From NCBI GenBank assembly GCA_013811715.1, contig JACCUS010000211.1:1-15551 (forward strand): a stretch of DNA of 15,551 nt. Direction: 5' to 3'. This stretch comes from Nocardioidaceae bacterium. Lineage in GTDB: Bacteria > Actinomycetota > Actinomycetes > Propionibacteriales > Nocardioidaceae. Shown in pieces: positions 1 to 6,099 of the stretch (position 1 is its first letter; each line of letters begins with the position of its first letter). The notes below the pieces were generated by a model. The model did no database searches and was not told the DNA's origin. It saw only the letters and a list, made by a program, of their open reading frames with translations. A program made the position numbers and the translations under genes.

Positions 1-422
1 CTCTTGATCTCGCCAGTCTCGTTGTTCATGAACTCAGCGGTGACGAAGAGCGGCGCGGCGTAGGTGAAGTCGCGCTCCTTGCACTCCTCGACCGTGTTCT
101 TCGGCGGCTCGAAGCGGTGATCACGGAAAGACAGGCTCATCGTGCCGGAGAAGTCTTCGATCGGCGAGATCTCCTCGAAGATCTCCTCCAGACCCGACTT
201 CAACGAGAAGTCTGCACGTCCTTGGGTCTGAGCCTGTTCGATACCGGTCTTCCAGATGTCACCCCCGATGAGCCAGTCGAAACTGTCGGCTTGGAGAGCC
301 AGCAGATCCGGAACCTCGAGGGGCTCGGTGATCTTCGCGAACGACACCCTGCCGGTATCGGTGAAGCTGCTGGTGGAACGGTTGACTGCGGTTTTGTTAC
401 TGGCGTTGCGCGAGGCGGCCAA
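1..422 (-). CDS. rpoB: RNA polymerase beta subunit, N-terminal part (truncated by window edge)
   Basis: Beta subunit of RNA polymerase, catalytic core of transcription. About 140 N-terminal residues are visible. After a variable Ser/Thr/Asn-rich leader of about 30 residues comes the conserved start of the beta lobe (RVSFAKITEPLEVPDLLALQ, then DSFDWLIGGDIWK), and later FSLKSGLEEIF and MSLSFRDHRFEPPKNTVEE. The start is TTG at 422: the frame is closed by a stop at 450-452 and has no ATG or GTG before the conserved block. TTG is followed by AASRNAS, as in Streptomyces RpoB, and GGAAGGA lies just upstream. It is the last gene of the rplJ-rplL-rpoB series visible here, 331 nt after rplL, a gap large enough for its own promoter. 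The rest lies beyond base 1. Identity is certain; the start is very likely. Confidence 0.96.
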   Translation of the reverse strand, partial: MAASRNASNKTAVNRSTSSFTDTGRVSFAKITEPLEVPDLLALQADSFDWLIGGDIWKTGIEQAQTQGRADFSLKSGLEEIFEEISPIEDFSGTMSLSFRDHRFEPPKNTVEECKERDFTYAAPLFVTAEFMNNETGEIK

Positions 423-520
423 GAGGCGTCCTTCCGAGGGCTCGCGGACTCATCCCAATGCGCACATGCCGAGCTCACCCTTGACGGGTCTGAGGTGAAC
501 GGGTGGCAGCGCGAAGAAGC

Positions 521-550
521 AGTCTACCCTAAGGGTCGACTGCTGTCGAA
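521..550 (-). promoter_or_regulatory. Putative rpoB promoter
   Basis: On the minus strand TTCGAC (545-550) and TAGACT (521-526) are separated by 18 nt, leaving a leader of roughly 90 nt before the TTG start. The -10 fits the actinobacterial TANNNT pattern; the -35 is a loose match. The call is from pattern only and would need 5'-end mapping. Confidence 0.3.
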
Positions 551-560
551 CCTGGTTCGA
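546..560. repeat. Perfect 15-bp palindrome over the putative rpoB -35
   Basis: TCGAACCTGGTTCGA is two 7-bp arms around a central T. It overlaps the -35 of the proposed rpoB promoter. It resembles the actinobacterial LexA box TCGAAC-N4-GTTCGA but has only three bases between the half-sites, so it should not be called a LexA site. It could be an operator or chance. Confidence 0.35.
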
Positions 561-753
561 GGTGGCGTAGGTCATACGGGGAGCCGACCGGAGTGGCTCC
601 ACTGGACCTTCCACTGTACCTGGTCCGCGATCCGAAACTGTCGACGAGCATGCCGCGACCGGGCGCCCGAGTCAAGCATCCGCGCCCAAATGGCGGGAAG
701 CCTGGGCCTGCGATCGGCCGGCCGGTGCGGAGCTTTCGGGCTTCGAGCAGGCG

Positions 754-1140
754 TCAGTTGACCGAGACGGTGGCGCCGGCGGCCTCGAGGGACTCCTTTG
801 CCTTCTCGGCGGCGTCCTTGGCGACCTTCTCCAAGACGGGCTTCGGTGCGCCCTCGACAAGGTCCTTGGCCTCCTTGAGGCCAAGGCTGGTGAGCGTGCG
901 GACCTCCTTGATGACCTGGATCTTCTTGTCGCCCGCCGACTCGAGGACGACGTCGAACTCGTCCTGCTCGGCGACCTCGGCTGCCTCGCCCGCGCCAGCG
1001 GCAGGGGCAGCGGCCACAGCGACCGGGGCGGCGGCCGTGACGCCAAAGGTGTCTTCGAACTGCTTCACGAACTCGCTGAGCTCGAGGAGGGTCATCTCCT
1101 TGAACGCGTCGAGGAGGTCGTCGGTGCTGGGCTTCGCCAT
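754..1140 (-). CDS. rplL: 50S ribosomal protein L7/L12
   Basis: Stalk protein of the large ribosomal subunit; dimers bind L10 and recruit and activate the translational GTPases EF-Tu, EF-G, IF2 and RF3. The 128 residues match family length. Visible parts are an N-terminal dimerisation domain (about 1-33, LLDAFKEMTLLELSEFVKQF), an Ala/Pro/Gly-rich hinge (about 35-56), and the C-terminal factor-binding domain with KIQVIKEVR and LGLKEAKDLVE (about 72-97). The ATG at 1140 has GGAAGGA a good distance upstream. It lies 75 nt after rplJ, the invariant order, and is presumably cotranscribed with it under the L10-leader attenuator. Nothing is unusual in its sequence. Confidence 0.98.
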   Translation of the reverse strand: MAKPSTDDLLDAFKEMTLLELSEFVKQFEDTFGVTAAAPVAVAAAPAAGAGEAAEVAEQDEFDVVLESAGDKKIQVIKEVRTLTSLGLKEAKDLVEGAPKPVLEKVAKDAAEKAKESLEAAGATVSVN

Positions 1141-1215
1141 GGTGGCATTTCCTTCCGTGCTGCGGGCTCTGGTGAGCCGGGATCGGGTGGGCGGGATCGG
1201 GTGGTGGTCGGGGCG

Positions 1216-1842
1216 TCAGCCCTCGGGTGTCTCCTCGGCGCCGGCTGCTGGAGGGACAGCCTCCAGCGCCGCGGCGGCGTCGTCCGAAGGGGGCGTGGAG
1301 GCAGCACCGCCGGCGAGGATCGAGGGGTCCTGCTCAGCCTTGGCCTGCAGGGCCCCGGCAACCCGGGCGAACTGCGAGAGCGGGGCGTTGAACAGGGAGA
1401 CGGCACCTTGCAGAGAAGCCATGAAGGCACCTGCGAGCCTTGCGAGGAGCACCTCGCGCGACTCGAGGTCGGCAATCTTGGCGATCTCGCCGGGAGTGAG
1501 CGGCTTGCCGTCGAGAACGCCCCCCTTGATGACGAGTGGCGAGTTGGCTCTGGCGAAGTCACGCAGCCCCTTGGCCGCCTCCACCGGGTCGCCCTTGATG
1601 AACGCGATGGCCGAGGGCCCGGCAAGCAGCCCGTCGAATGCGTCGACGCCGGCCTCCTTGGCCGCGATCTTGGTCAGCGTGTTCTTCACCACGGCGTAGG
1701 TGGCGTTCTCCCCGAGGGCGCGCCGCAGCTCCTGCAGCTGCCGCACGGTGAGCCCTCTGTACTCGGTAAGCAAAGCGCCGTCGGAGCTGCGGAACTCGTC
1801 CACCAACTCTGCGACGGCTGTTGCCTTGTCCGACCGCGCCAT
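1216..1842 (-). CDS. rplJ: 50S ribosomal protein L10
   Basis: Base of the ribosomal stalk: it binds 23S rRNA beside L11 and carries the L7/L12 dimers on its C-terminal helix. The start is the ATG at 1842 (MARSDKATAVAELVDEF) behind GGAAGGAG. An in-frame GTG/ATG extension up to 1932 runs back through the attenuator hairpin and is rejected. The product is 208 residues, longer than the usual 165-175. The excess is a low-complexity Ala/Pro/Glu-rich tail after about residue 172, common in actinobacteria. Core motifs include LLTEYRGLTVRQLQELRR and YAVVKNTLTKIAA. It is first of the rplJ-rplL pair, under a long leader with a terminator, which fits autoregulation by L10 or L10-L12 binding to the leader. 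Confidence 0.97.
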   Translation of the reverse strand: MARSDKATAVAELVDEFRSSDGALLTEYRGLTVRQLQELRRALGENATYAVVKNTLTKIAAKEAGVDAFDGLLAGPSAIAFIKGDPVEAAKGLRDFARANSPLVIKGGVLDGKPLTPGEIAKIADLESREVLLARLAGAFMASLQGAVSLFNAPLSQFARVAGALQAKAEQDPSILAGGAASTPPSDDAAAALEAVPPAAGAEETPEG

Positions 1843-2045
1843 GGGTCTCCTTCCAGATAACTCATCTGACCCCGAAGACACGTCCGCCCGACTACTAGCC
1901 CGCACAAAAAGAAACGCCCCATGCAGGCGCACGGGGCTCGACCGGACAGGGTCTCACTCAGCTCACCTGCGCGGGCCGCCCGCTGTGCGGGACCTTCGCC
2001 TGTCCTCCACGCGTGAAGTCCAGTGACCGGCGGTCTTTGGTAGCC
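1843..2045 (-). promoter_or_regulatory. Ribosomal protein L10 leader (rplJ 5' UTR)
   Basis: About 200 nt separate the proposed start point from the rplJ ATG, far more than other gaps in this operon. The leader ends in an intrinsic terminator (1902-1937) placed 60 nt before the rplJ ATG, the arrangement expected for attenuation. L10 leaders in other bacteria bind L10-L12 and thereby shut off rplJL; a matching structure here is inferred from position and terminator, as I could not fold the RNA or run the Rfam L10_leader model. Confidence 0.6.
1902..1937 (-). terminator. Intrinsic terminator / attenuator in the rplJ leader
   Basis: On the minus strand GCCCCGTGC pairs with GCATGGGGC (nine pairs including one G-U) around a GCCT loop (1916-1937). 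It is followed at once by GTTTCTTTTTGTG. It is the only hairpin with a proper U-tract in this window, and it lies upstream of rplJ rather than after a gene, so attenuation is the natural reading. Confidence 0.8.
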
Positions 2046-2048
2046 ACC

Positions 2049-2077
2049 AGGGTACGCCGAGAGGAGCCGACGAACAA
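2049..2077 (-). promoter_or_regulatory. Putative rplJ promoter
   Basis: On the minus strand TTGTTC (2072-2077) and TACCCT (2049-2054) are exactly 17 nt apart, in the rplA-rplJ gap and about 200 nt before rplJ. Initiation near 2042 would produce the whole leader and attenuator. This is pattern evidence only. Confidence 0.4.
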
Positions 2078-2126
2078 AATCGGCCTGGCGTGCAAAGCCA
2101 TGGGTCGGACCGGGCAGCTGCCGCTA

Positions 2127-2849
2127 TCAGGCGTCGACGGTGTCCTCGGCGGCGACGTTTCGGGTGCGGTTCGGGTCGACCTGCACCCCCGGGCCCATCG
2201 TGGTCGAAAACGTGACCTTCCTGAGGTAGCGGCCCTTGGAGCTCGCCGGCTTCAACCGGAGCACCTCCTCCAAGGCAGAGGCGTAGTTCTCCGCGAGCTG
2301 CTTCGCCGAGAAGGAAGCCTTGCCGATGATGAAGTGCAGGTTGGCGTGCCGGTCGACGCGGAACTCGATCTTGCCGCCCTTGATGTCGGTGACCGCCTTG
2401 GACACGTCCGGCGTCACCGTGCCGGTCTTCGGGTTGGGCATCAGGCCGCGGGGACCCAGGACGCGACCGAGGCGACCGACCTTGCCCATCATGTCTGGCG
2501 TGGCGACGACGGCGTCGAAGTCGAGCCAGCCGCCGTTGACCTTGTCGATGAGCTCCTCGCCACCGACGTGATCGGCCCCCGCCGCGCGTGCCTCGTCGGC
2601 CTTGTCGGCGGCGTTGGCGAAGACGAGGACGCGCGCCGTCTTACCGGTGCCGTGCGGGAGATTGACCGTGCCGCGGACCATCTGGTCGGCCTTACGCGGG
2701 TCAACGCCGAGGCGCATCGCGACATCGACCGTGGAGTCGAACTTCGACGAGCCGCTCCCCTTGGCCAATGTGACGGCATCGAATGGAGAATAGAGCCGGT
2801 CACTGTCTACCTTCTCGGCTGCTGCGGCGTATACCTTGCTGCGCTGCAT
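2127..2849 (-). CDS. rplA: 50S ribosomal protein L1
   Basis: Forms the L1 stalk that releases deacylated tRNA from the E site; in many bacteria it also represses its own rplK-rplA mRNA. The ATG at 2849 (MQRSKVYAAAAEKVDSDRLY) is chosen because this is the family's N-terminus and GAGAGG precedes it; the longer frame up to 2960 would overlap rplK by four bases and adds 37 residues with no family resemblance. Length is 240 residues, typical being about 230-240. Core motifs are VNLPHGTGKTARVLVFA, MMGKVGRLGRVLGPRGLMPN and GKIEFRVDRHANLHFIIGK. It follows rplK by 107 nt. A short Asn/Arg/Glu-containing tail ends the protein. Confidence 0.97.
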   Translation of the reverse strand: MQRSKVYAAAAEKVDSDRLYSPFDAVTLAKGSGSSKFDSTVDVAMRLGVDPRKADQMVRGTVNLPHGTGKTARVLVFANAADKADEARAAGADHVGGEELIDKVNGGWLDFDAVVATPDMMGKVGRLGRVLGPRGLMPNPKTGTVTPDVSKAVTDIKGGKIEFRVDRHANLHFIIGKASFSAKQLAENYASALEEVLRLKPASSKGRYLRKVTFSTTMGPGVQVDPNRTRNVAAEDTVDA

Positions 2850-2956
2850 GGGCTGGTTCCTCTCAAGATGTTCCAGTGTGGTCAGGTGGGCCAGCGCGGC
2901 CCTCCCACGGTGATAGCTGATGGTGCAGGCGGGGTTCGTCGAGACGTCGTACGGCG

Positions 2957-3391
2957 TCAACCGTCGACGGTGACCCCCATCGAGCTGGCGGTGCCCTCAA
3001 CGATCTTCATCGCCTGGTTGACGTCGTTGGCGTTGAGGTCGGGCAGCTTGGTGGTGGCGATCTCACGGACCTGGTCACGGCTGATGCGGCCGACCTTCTC
3101 CTTGTGCGGGACCGCGGACCCCTTGGAGAGCCCCGCGGCCTGCTTGATGAGCTCGGCGGCCGGTGGGGTCTTGGTGATGAAGGTGAACGACCGGTCTTCA
3201 AAGATGGTGATCTCGACCGGGATCACGCTTCCACGCATCGCTTCGGTGGCGGCGTTGTAGGCCTTGCAGAACTCCATGATGTTCACGCCGTGGGGGCCGA
3301 GGGCGGTGCCGACGGGCGGAGCGGGAGTTGCCGCGCCAGCCTGCAGCTGCACCTTGACGAGCGCTGCGATCTTCTTCTTCTTCGGAGGCAT
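2957..3391 (-). CDS. rplK: 50S ribosomal protein L11
   Basis: Binds the GTPase-centre region of 23S rRNA, takes part in factor-dependent GTP hydrolysis and in RelA activation, and is the target region for thiopeptides. The 144 residues equal family length. The N-terminal domain has VKVQLQAGAATPAPPVGTAL and the conserved PHGVNIMEFCKAYNAAT segment; the C-terminal RNA-binding domain has the helix LNANDVNQAMKIVEGTASSMG. The ATG at 3391 is preceded by AAGGA. It lies 119 nt downstream of nusG, and that spacer contains two hairpins, so expression relative to nusG may be adjusted after or during transcription. Confidence 0.98.
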   Translation of the reverse strand: MPPKKKKIAALVKVQLQAGAATPAPPVGTALGPHGVNIMEFCKAYNAATEAMRGSVIPVEITIFEDRSFTFITKTPPAAELIKQAAGLSKGSAVPHKEKVGRISRDQVREIATTKLPDLNANDVNQAMKIVEGTASSMGVTVDG

Positions 3392-3455
3392 GAGGGGTCC
3401 TTGCTGGTTACTGATGTCTGGTTGAAAGTTCTTCAGTTGTCAGGTGGTCTGCCTC

Positions 3456-3470
3456 GTCAGCAAAGCTGAC
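3456..3470 (-). repeat. Short perfect hairpin in the nusG-rplK spacer
   Basis: GTCAGC and GCTGAC form six pairs around a three-base loop, about 65 nt before the rplK start and just downstream of the larger nusG hairpin. No U-tract follows. It could act with the larger hairpin as a transcript-processing or stability element. Confidence 0.4.
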
Positions 3471-3477
3471 TTCGGCC

Positions 3478-3525
3478 ATCGAGAAGGTGTGAGGCGGCGC
3501 AAGCGCCGGATCACACCTTCTCGAT
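3478..3525 (-). repeat. Long two-part hairpin containing the nusG stop codon
   Basis: Outer arms of 15 bp are perfect: ATCGAGAAGGTGTGA (3478-3492) with its exact inverse (3511-3525). Inside lies a second stem, CGGCG with CGCCG around CAAG. The arm nearer nusG holds its last codons and the TGA stop. No run of T follows on either strand, so it does not look like a normal intrinsic terminator. Confidence 0.75.
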
Positions 3526-4263
3526 CTGAGTGAAACTGAGATCGACCGGCGTCTCCCGGCCGAAGATCTCGACCAGCGCCTTCACCCGCTGGGCGTCGAC
3601 GTTGATCTCGGTGATCGTGGCATGCAGAGTCGCGAACGGCCCGTCGACCACCATGACGGAGTCACCGGCGTAGAAGTCGGTGAACTCGACCTTCTTCTGC
3701 GTCTGCTGCTGCGGGGTGGCGGTCTCCGAGACGATGGTGGGCGCCAACATGCTCTCCACCTCGCCGAGGCTCAGGGGTACCGGCTGATGGCTGTGGCCGA
3801 CGAAGCCGGTCACCGACGGCGTGTGCCGAACCGCCGACCAGGACTGGTCGGTGAGGTCCATCCGCACCAGCACGTAGCCGGGCAGCACGGTGCGGCGCAC
3901 CATGCGACGTTGGCCGTTCTTGATCTCGGCGACGTCCTCCTGCGGCACATGGACCTCGTAGATGAAGTCCTCCATGTTGAGGGAGGTGATGCGGTTCTCG
4001 ATGTTGGTCTTGACCCGGTTCTCCATGCCTGAATAGGTGTGGATCACGTACCAGTCGCCGGGCCTGGTCCGCAACGACTCCCGGAACTCGTCTAGCGGGT
4101 CGGCGGCGACCTCGTCGGTCTCGTCTGCAGCTCCGGCCGTCTCTTCGGCCTCGTCGAGCGTGGGCTCGGCCAGCTCGGTGGAGTCCTCCGGCCGCTGCTC
4201 GGTCTCGACCGCCTCGTCGAAGGGCCCTGACACAGATTGCTCCGTCACTTCTTTGTCACTCAC
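3511..4263 (-). CDS. nusG: Transcription elongation factor NusG
   Basis: Binds RNA polymerase across the clamp, affects pausing and Rho-dependent termination, and couples to the ribosome. Of 250 residues, the first 70 are an acidic, Glu/Asp/Ala-rich extension typical of actinobacteria. The NGN domain runs from about 71 to 180 (WYVIHTYSGMENRVKTNIE, RRTVLPGYVLVRM, HTPSVTGFVG), and the KOW domain from about 196 to 250 (FYAGDSVMVVDGPFATLHA). The start is a GTG at 4263 with only a weak upstream AAAGAG; an in-frame GTG five codons later cannot be excluded, as the N-terminus is poorly conserved. It lies 32 nt after secE, the standard pairing. Its stop codon lies inside a long hairpin. Confidence 0.97.
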   Translation of the reverse strand: MSDKEVTEQSVSGPFDEAVETEQRPEDSTELAEPTLDEAEETAGAADETDEVAADPLDEFRESLRTRPGDWYVIHTYSGMENRVKTNIENRITSLNMEDFIYEVHVPQEDVAEIKNGQRRMVRRTVLPGYVLVRMDLTDQSWSAVRHTPSVTGFVGHSHQPVPLSLGEVESMLAPTIVSETATPQQQTQKKVEFTDFYAGDSVMVVDGPFATLHATITEINVDAQRVKALVEIFGRETPVDLSFTQIEKV

Positions 4264-4295
4264 AACTCTTTAGGAATTTCGGCCGCGCAGACGCG

Positions 4296-4535
4296 TCAGC
4301 CGAAGATCTCGAACGTGGCCGAACCGAACGCGTAGTCCAGCACCGACACGAACGCGATCATGAACAAGACGAACACCATGACGACCATGAAGTACGTCAC
4401 CAACTGATCGCGCGTCGGCCAGATGACCTTGCGCAACTCGGCGATCACCTGCCGGAAGAACAGGCCGAGGCCGGTGCGGCCATCCTTGCTCGGCCGACGC
4501 TCACTCGATGAGCTCGTAGCGCGAGTCTCGGTCAC
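4296..4535 (-). CDS. secE: Preprotein translocase subunit SecE
   Basis: Small essential subunit of the SecYEG channel that clamps the two halves of SecY. The 79-residue product is the short single-span type: a charged, Ser/Arg-rich cytosolic start, the amphipathic signature ELRKVIWPTRDQLVTY (about 33-48), then one membrane helix (about 47-69). The start is the GTG at 4535, after AAGGGAG. The frame stays open further upstream, but only by reading through the tRNA-Trp gene. It stands 51 nt downstream of tRNA-Trp and upstream of nusG, as in mycobacteria and Streptomyces; tRNA and mRNA are probably released from one transcript by tRNA processing. Confidence 0.96.
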   Translation of the reverse strand: MTETRATSSSSERRPSKDGRTGLGLFFRQVIAELRKVIWPTRDQLVTYFMVVMVFVLFMIAFVSVLDYAFGSATFEIFG

Positions 4536-4586
4536 GGCTGCTCCCTTCCATGGCTGTCTCGTGGCTGTCGATTGTTCGCCTCTTCG

Positions 4587-4659
4587 CAGGGCAGGAGGGA
4601 CTCGAACCCCCAACCGCCGGTTTTGGAGACCGGTGCTCTGCCAATTGAGCCACTGCCCT
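4587..4659 (-). tRNA. trpT: tRNA-Trp (anticodon CCA)
   Basis: The minus strand folds as a full cloverleaf: acceptor AGGGCAG/CTGCCCT, D stem GCTC/GAGC, anticodon stem CCGGT/ACCGG around loop CTCCAAA with anticodon CCA, T stem GGGGG/CCCTC (one G-U) with TTCGAGT loop, and discriminator G at 4587. The 3' CCA is not encoded. Its place before secE is conserved in actinobacteria. Confidence 0.95.
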
Positions 4660-4851
4660 CCGGCCACCCTGCCGCCGCGTGCCGCCATACCGCTGACCGG
4701 CCGGTCAGGGCATAACGGAACACGGTGCATGAGTCACCAAGTGCCCAAGTGTACGGGTAGGCCACCCGCTTGGTCGAACCGAGGCGGTCAACCCCGGCCG
4801 GCGCCCCAGGCTGGCCGCCATCCACGCGCCGACAGGTGCGACGATTGAGCT
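4660..4851. other. Divergent intergenic region between trpT-secE and the aminotransferase gene (192 bp)
   Basis: Promoters for both directions should lie here. On the minus strand TACACT (within about 4749-4754) is a possible -10 for trpT, but no convincing -35 is placed correctly. I see no clear promoter on the plus strand, and the plus-strand gene has only a weak, distant AGGTG before its ATG. No gene is supported. Confidence 0.5.
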
Positions 4852-6099
4852 ATGACGCCAGGTTCTGCTCCCGCCTCACCCACAAAGCCGTCGGTCCCGG
4901 CTGCCGCCTCGCGCCGGATCTCCGAACGTGTCGGTAGCATCGCCGAGTCGGCCACGCTCGCCGTGGACGCGAAGGCGAAGGCATTGAAGGCGGCCCGCCG
5001 ACCGGTGATCGGGTTCGGCGCCGGAGAGCCGGACTTCCCCACTCCGGACTACATCGTCGCCGCCGCCGTCGAGGCCGCGCGCGATCCTCGCAACCATCGT
5101 TACACCCCGGCCGGTGGCCTGCCGGAGCTGAAGCGGGCGATCACCGAGAAGACGCTGCGCGATTCGGACGTCGCGGTGGAGACCTCGCAGGTCTTGGTGA
5201 CCAATGGTGCCAAGCACGCCGTCTTCAACACGTTCGCCACGCTGCTCGACCCTGGTGACGAGGTGCTGCTGCCCGCGCCGTACTGGACGACGTATCCCGA
5301 AGCGATCCGGCTCGCCGGAGGCGTCCCCGTCGTCGTACACGCCGACGAGACCCAGGACTATCTCGTCACGGTCGACCAGCTGGAGGAGGCCCGGACCGCG
5401 CGGACGAAGGCTCTGTTGTTCTGTTCGCCGTCAAACCCCACGGGGGCGGTGCACCCCCCCGAGCAGGTGGGCGCGATCGGCCGCTGGGCGCTCGAGCACG
5501 GCATCTGGGTGGTGACCGACGAGATCTACGAGCACCTGACGTACGGCGACGCCACCGTCGTCTCGATGCTGGCCGCTGTGCCGGAGCTTGCCGAGACGTG
5601 CGTGGTGCTCAACGGGGTGGCCAAGACCTACGCGATGACCGGGTGGCGGGTCGGGTGGATGATCGGCCCGGCCGACGTGATCAAGGCGGCCACCAATCTT
5701 CAGTCGCACATGACCTCGAACGTGTCCAACGTGGCGCAGCGGGCCGCGATCGCCGCGCTGTGCGGTGACCTGGGCGCTGTCGAGCTGATGCGCTCCGCGT
5801 TCGACCGTCGGCGGCAGACGATCGTGCGGATGCTGGGTGAGGTCGACGGCTTCATATGCCCCGAGCCGAAGGGCGCCTTCTACGCCTATCCCTCCGTCCA
5901 GGGCGCGCTGGGTCGCGAGATCAACGGCCGGAGTGCGCAGTCGTCTGCGGAGCTGGCCGAGGTCATCTTGGACGAGGTCGAGGTCGCAGTCGTGCCGGGT
6001 GAGGCGTTCGGCACACCGGGCTACCTGCGGCTCTCGTACGCGCTGGGTGACGACGATCTGGTGGAGGGCGTAGGCCGTATCGGGGACCTGCTCTCCTGA
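4852..6099 (+). CDS. aspC: Class I/II pyridoxal-phosphate aminotransferase, probable aspartate aminotransferase
   Basis: PLP enzyme probably exchanging the amino group between aspartate and 2-oxoglutarate in the cytosol. Length 415 is slightly over the usual 390-405 because of a Ser/Ala/Pro-rich start. Fold-type I marks are GFGAGEPDFPTPDYI (54-68), YTPAGGLPELKRAI (84-97), SPSNPTGAV (192-200), the Asp223/Tyr226 pair in VVTDEIYEHL, the PLP lysine Lys258 in NGVAKTYAMTGWRVGW, and the substrate carboxylate arginine Arg393 in GYLRLSYAL. It resembles the subgroup of aspartate/prephenate aminotransferases (1b-type), so activity on prephenate is possible. In Streptomyces this gene also neighbours secE-nusG. 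Its stop overlaps the likely start of the next gene, suggesting coupled translation. A Shine-Dalgarno is weak. Confidence 0.9.
   Translation: MTPGSAPASPTKPSVPAAASRRISERVGSIAESATLAVDAKAKALKAARRPVIGFGAGEPDFPTPDYIVAAAVEAARDPRNHRYTPAGGLPELKRAITEKTLRDSDVAVETSQVLVTNGAKHAVFNTFATLLDPGDEVLLPAPYWTTYPEAIRLAGGVPVVVHADETQDYLVTVDQLEEARTARTKALLFCSPSNPTGAVHPPEQVGAIGRWALEHGIWVVTDEIYEHLTYGDATVVSMLAAVPELAETCVVLNGVAKTYAMTGWRVGWMIGPADVIKAATNLQSHMTSNVSNVAQRAAIAALCGDLGAVELMRSAFDRRRQTIVRMLGEVDGFICPEPKGAFYAYPSVQGALGREINGRSAQSSAELAEVILDEVEVAVVPGEAFGTPGYLRLSYALGDDDLVEGVGRIGDLLS

Larger units (their letters stand above)
423..753. other. rplL-rpoB intergenic region (331 bp)
   Basis: No credible gene lies here; the open frames crossing it are antisense to rpoB/rplL and match no family I recognise. 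It holds a putative rpoB promoter (521-550), a 15-bp palindrome (546-560) and a GGAGCC/GGCTCC stem with a 9-nt loop (580-585 with 595-600). That stem has no U-tract on either strand, so it is at most a weak terminator or processing site after rplL. In many bacteria transcription continues partly from rplL into rpoB through a processed spacer, and this layout is compatible with that. Confidence 0.6.

Noticed and set aside
546..560. LexA (SOS) box
   Set aside because: Half-site spacing is three instead of four bases, and rpoB is not a known SOS gene. Kept only as an unexplained palindrome.
593..3260. Long plus-strand open frames (593-1699, 2013-3260) opposite rplL, rplJ, rplA and rplK
   Set aside because: They are antisense to ribosomal-protein genes that are certain; high GC keeps opposite frames open. 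The translations are low-complexity or shadow-like and match no family.
4296..4730. 144-residue version of SecE
   Set aside because: The extra N-terminus is a translation of the tRNA-Trp gene; the GTG at 4535 has a good ribosome site and gives normal SecE length.
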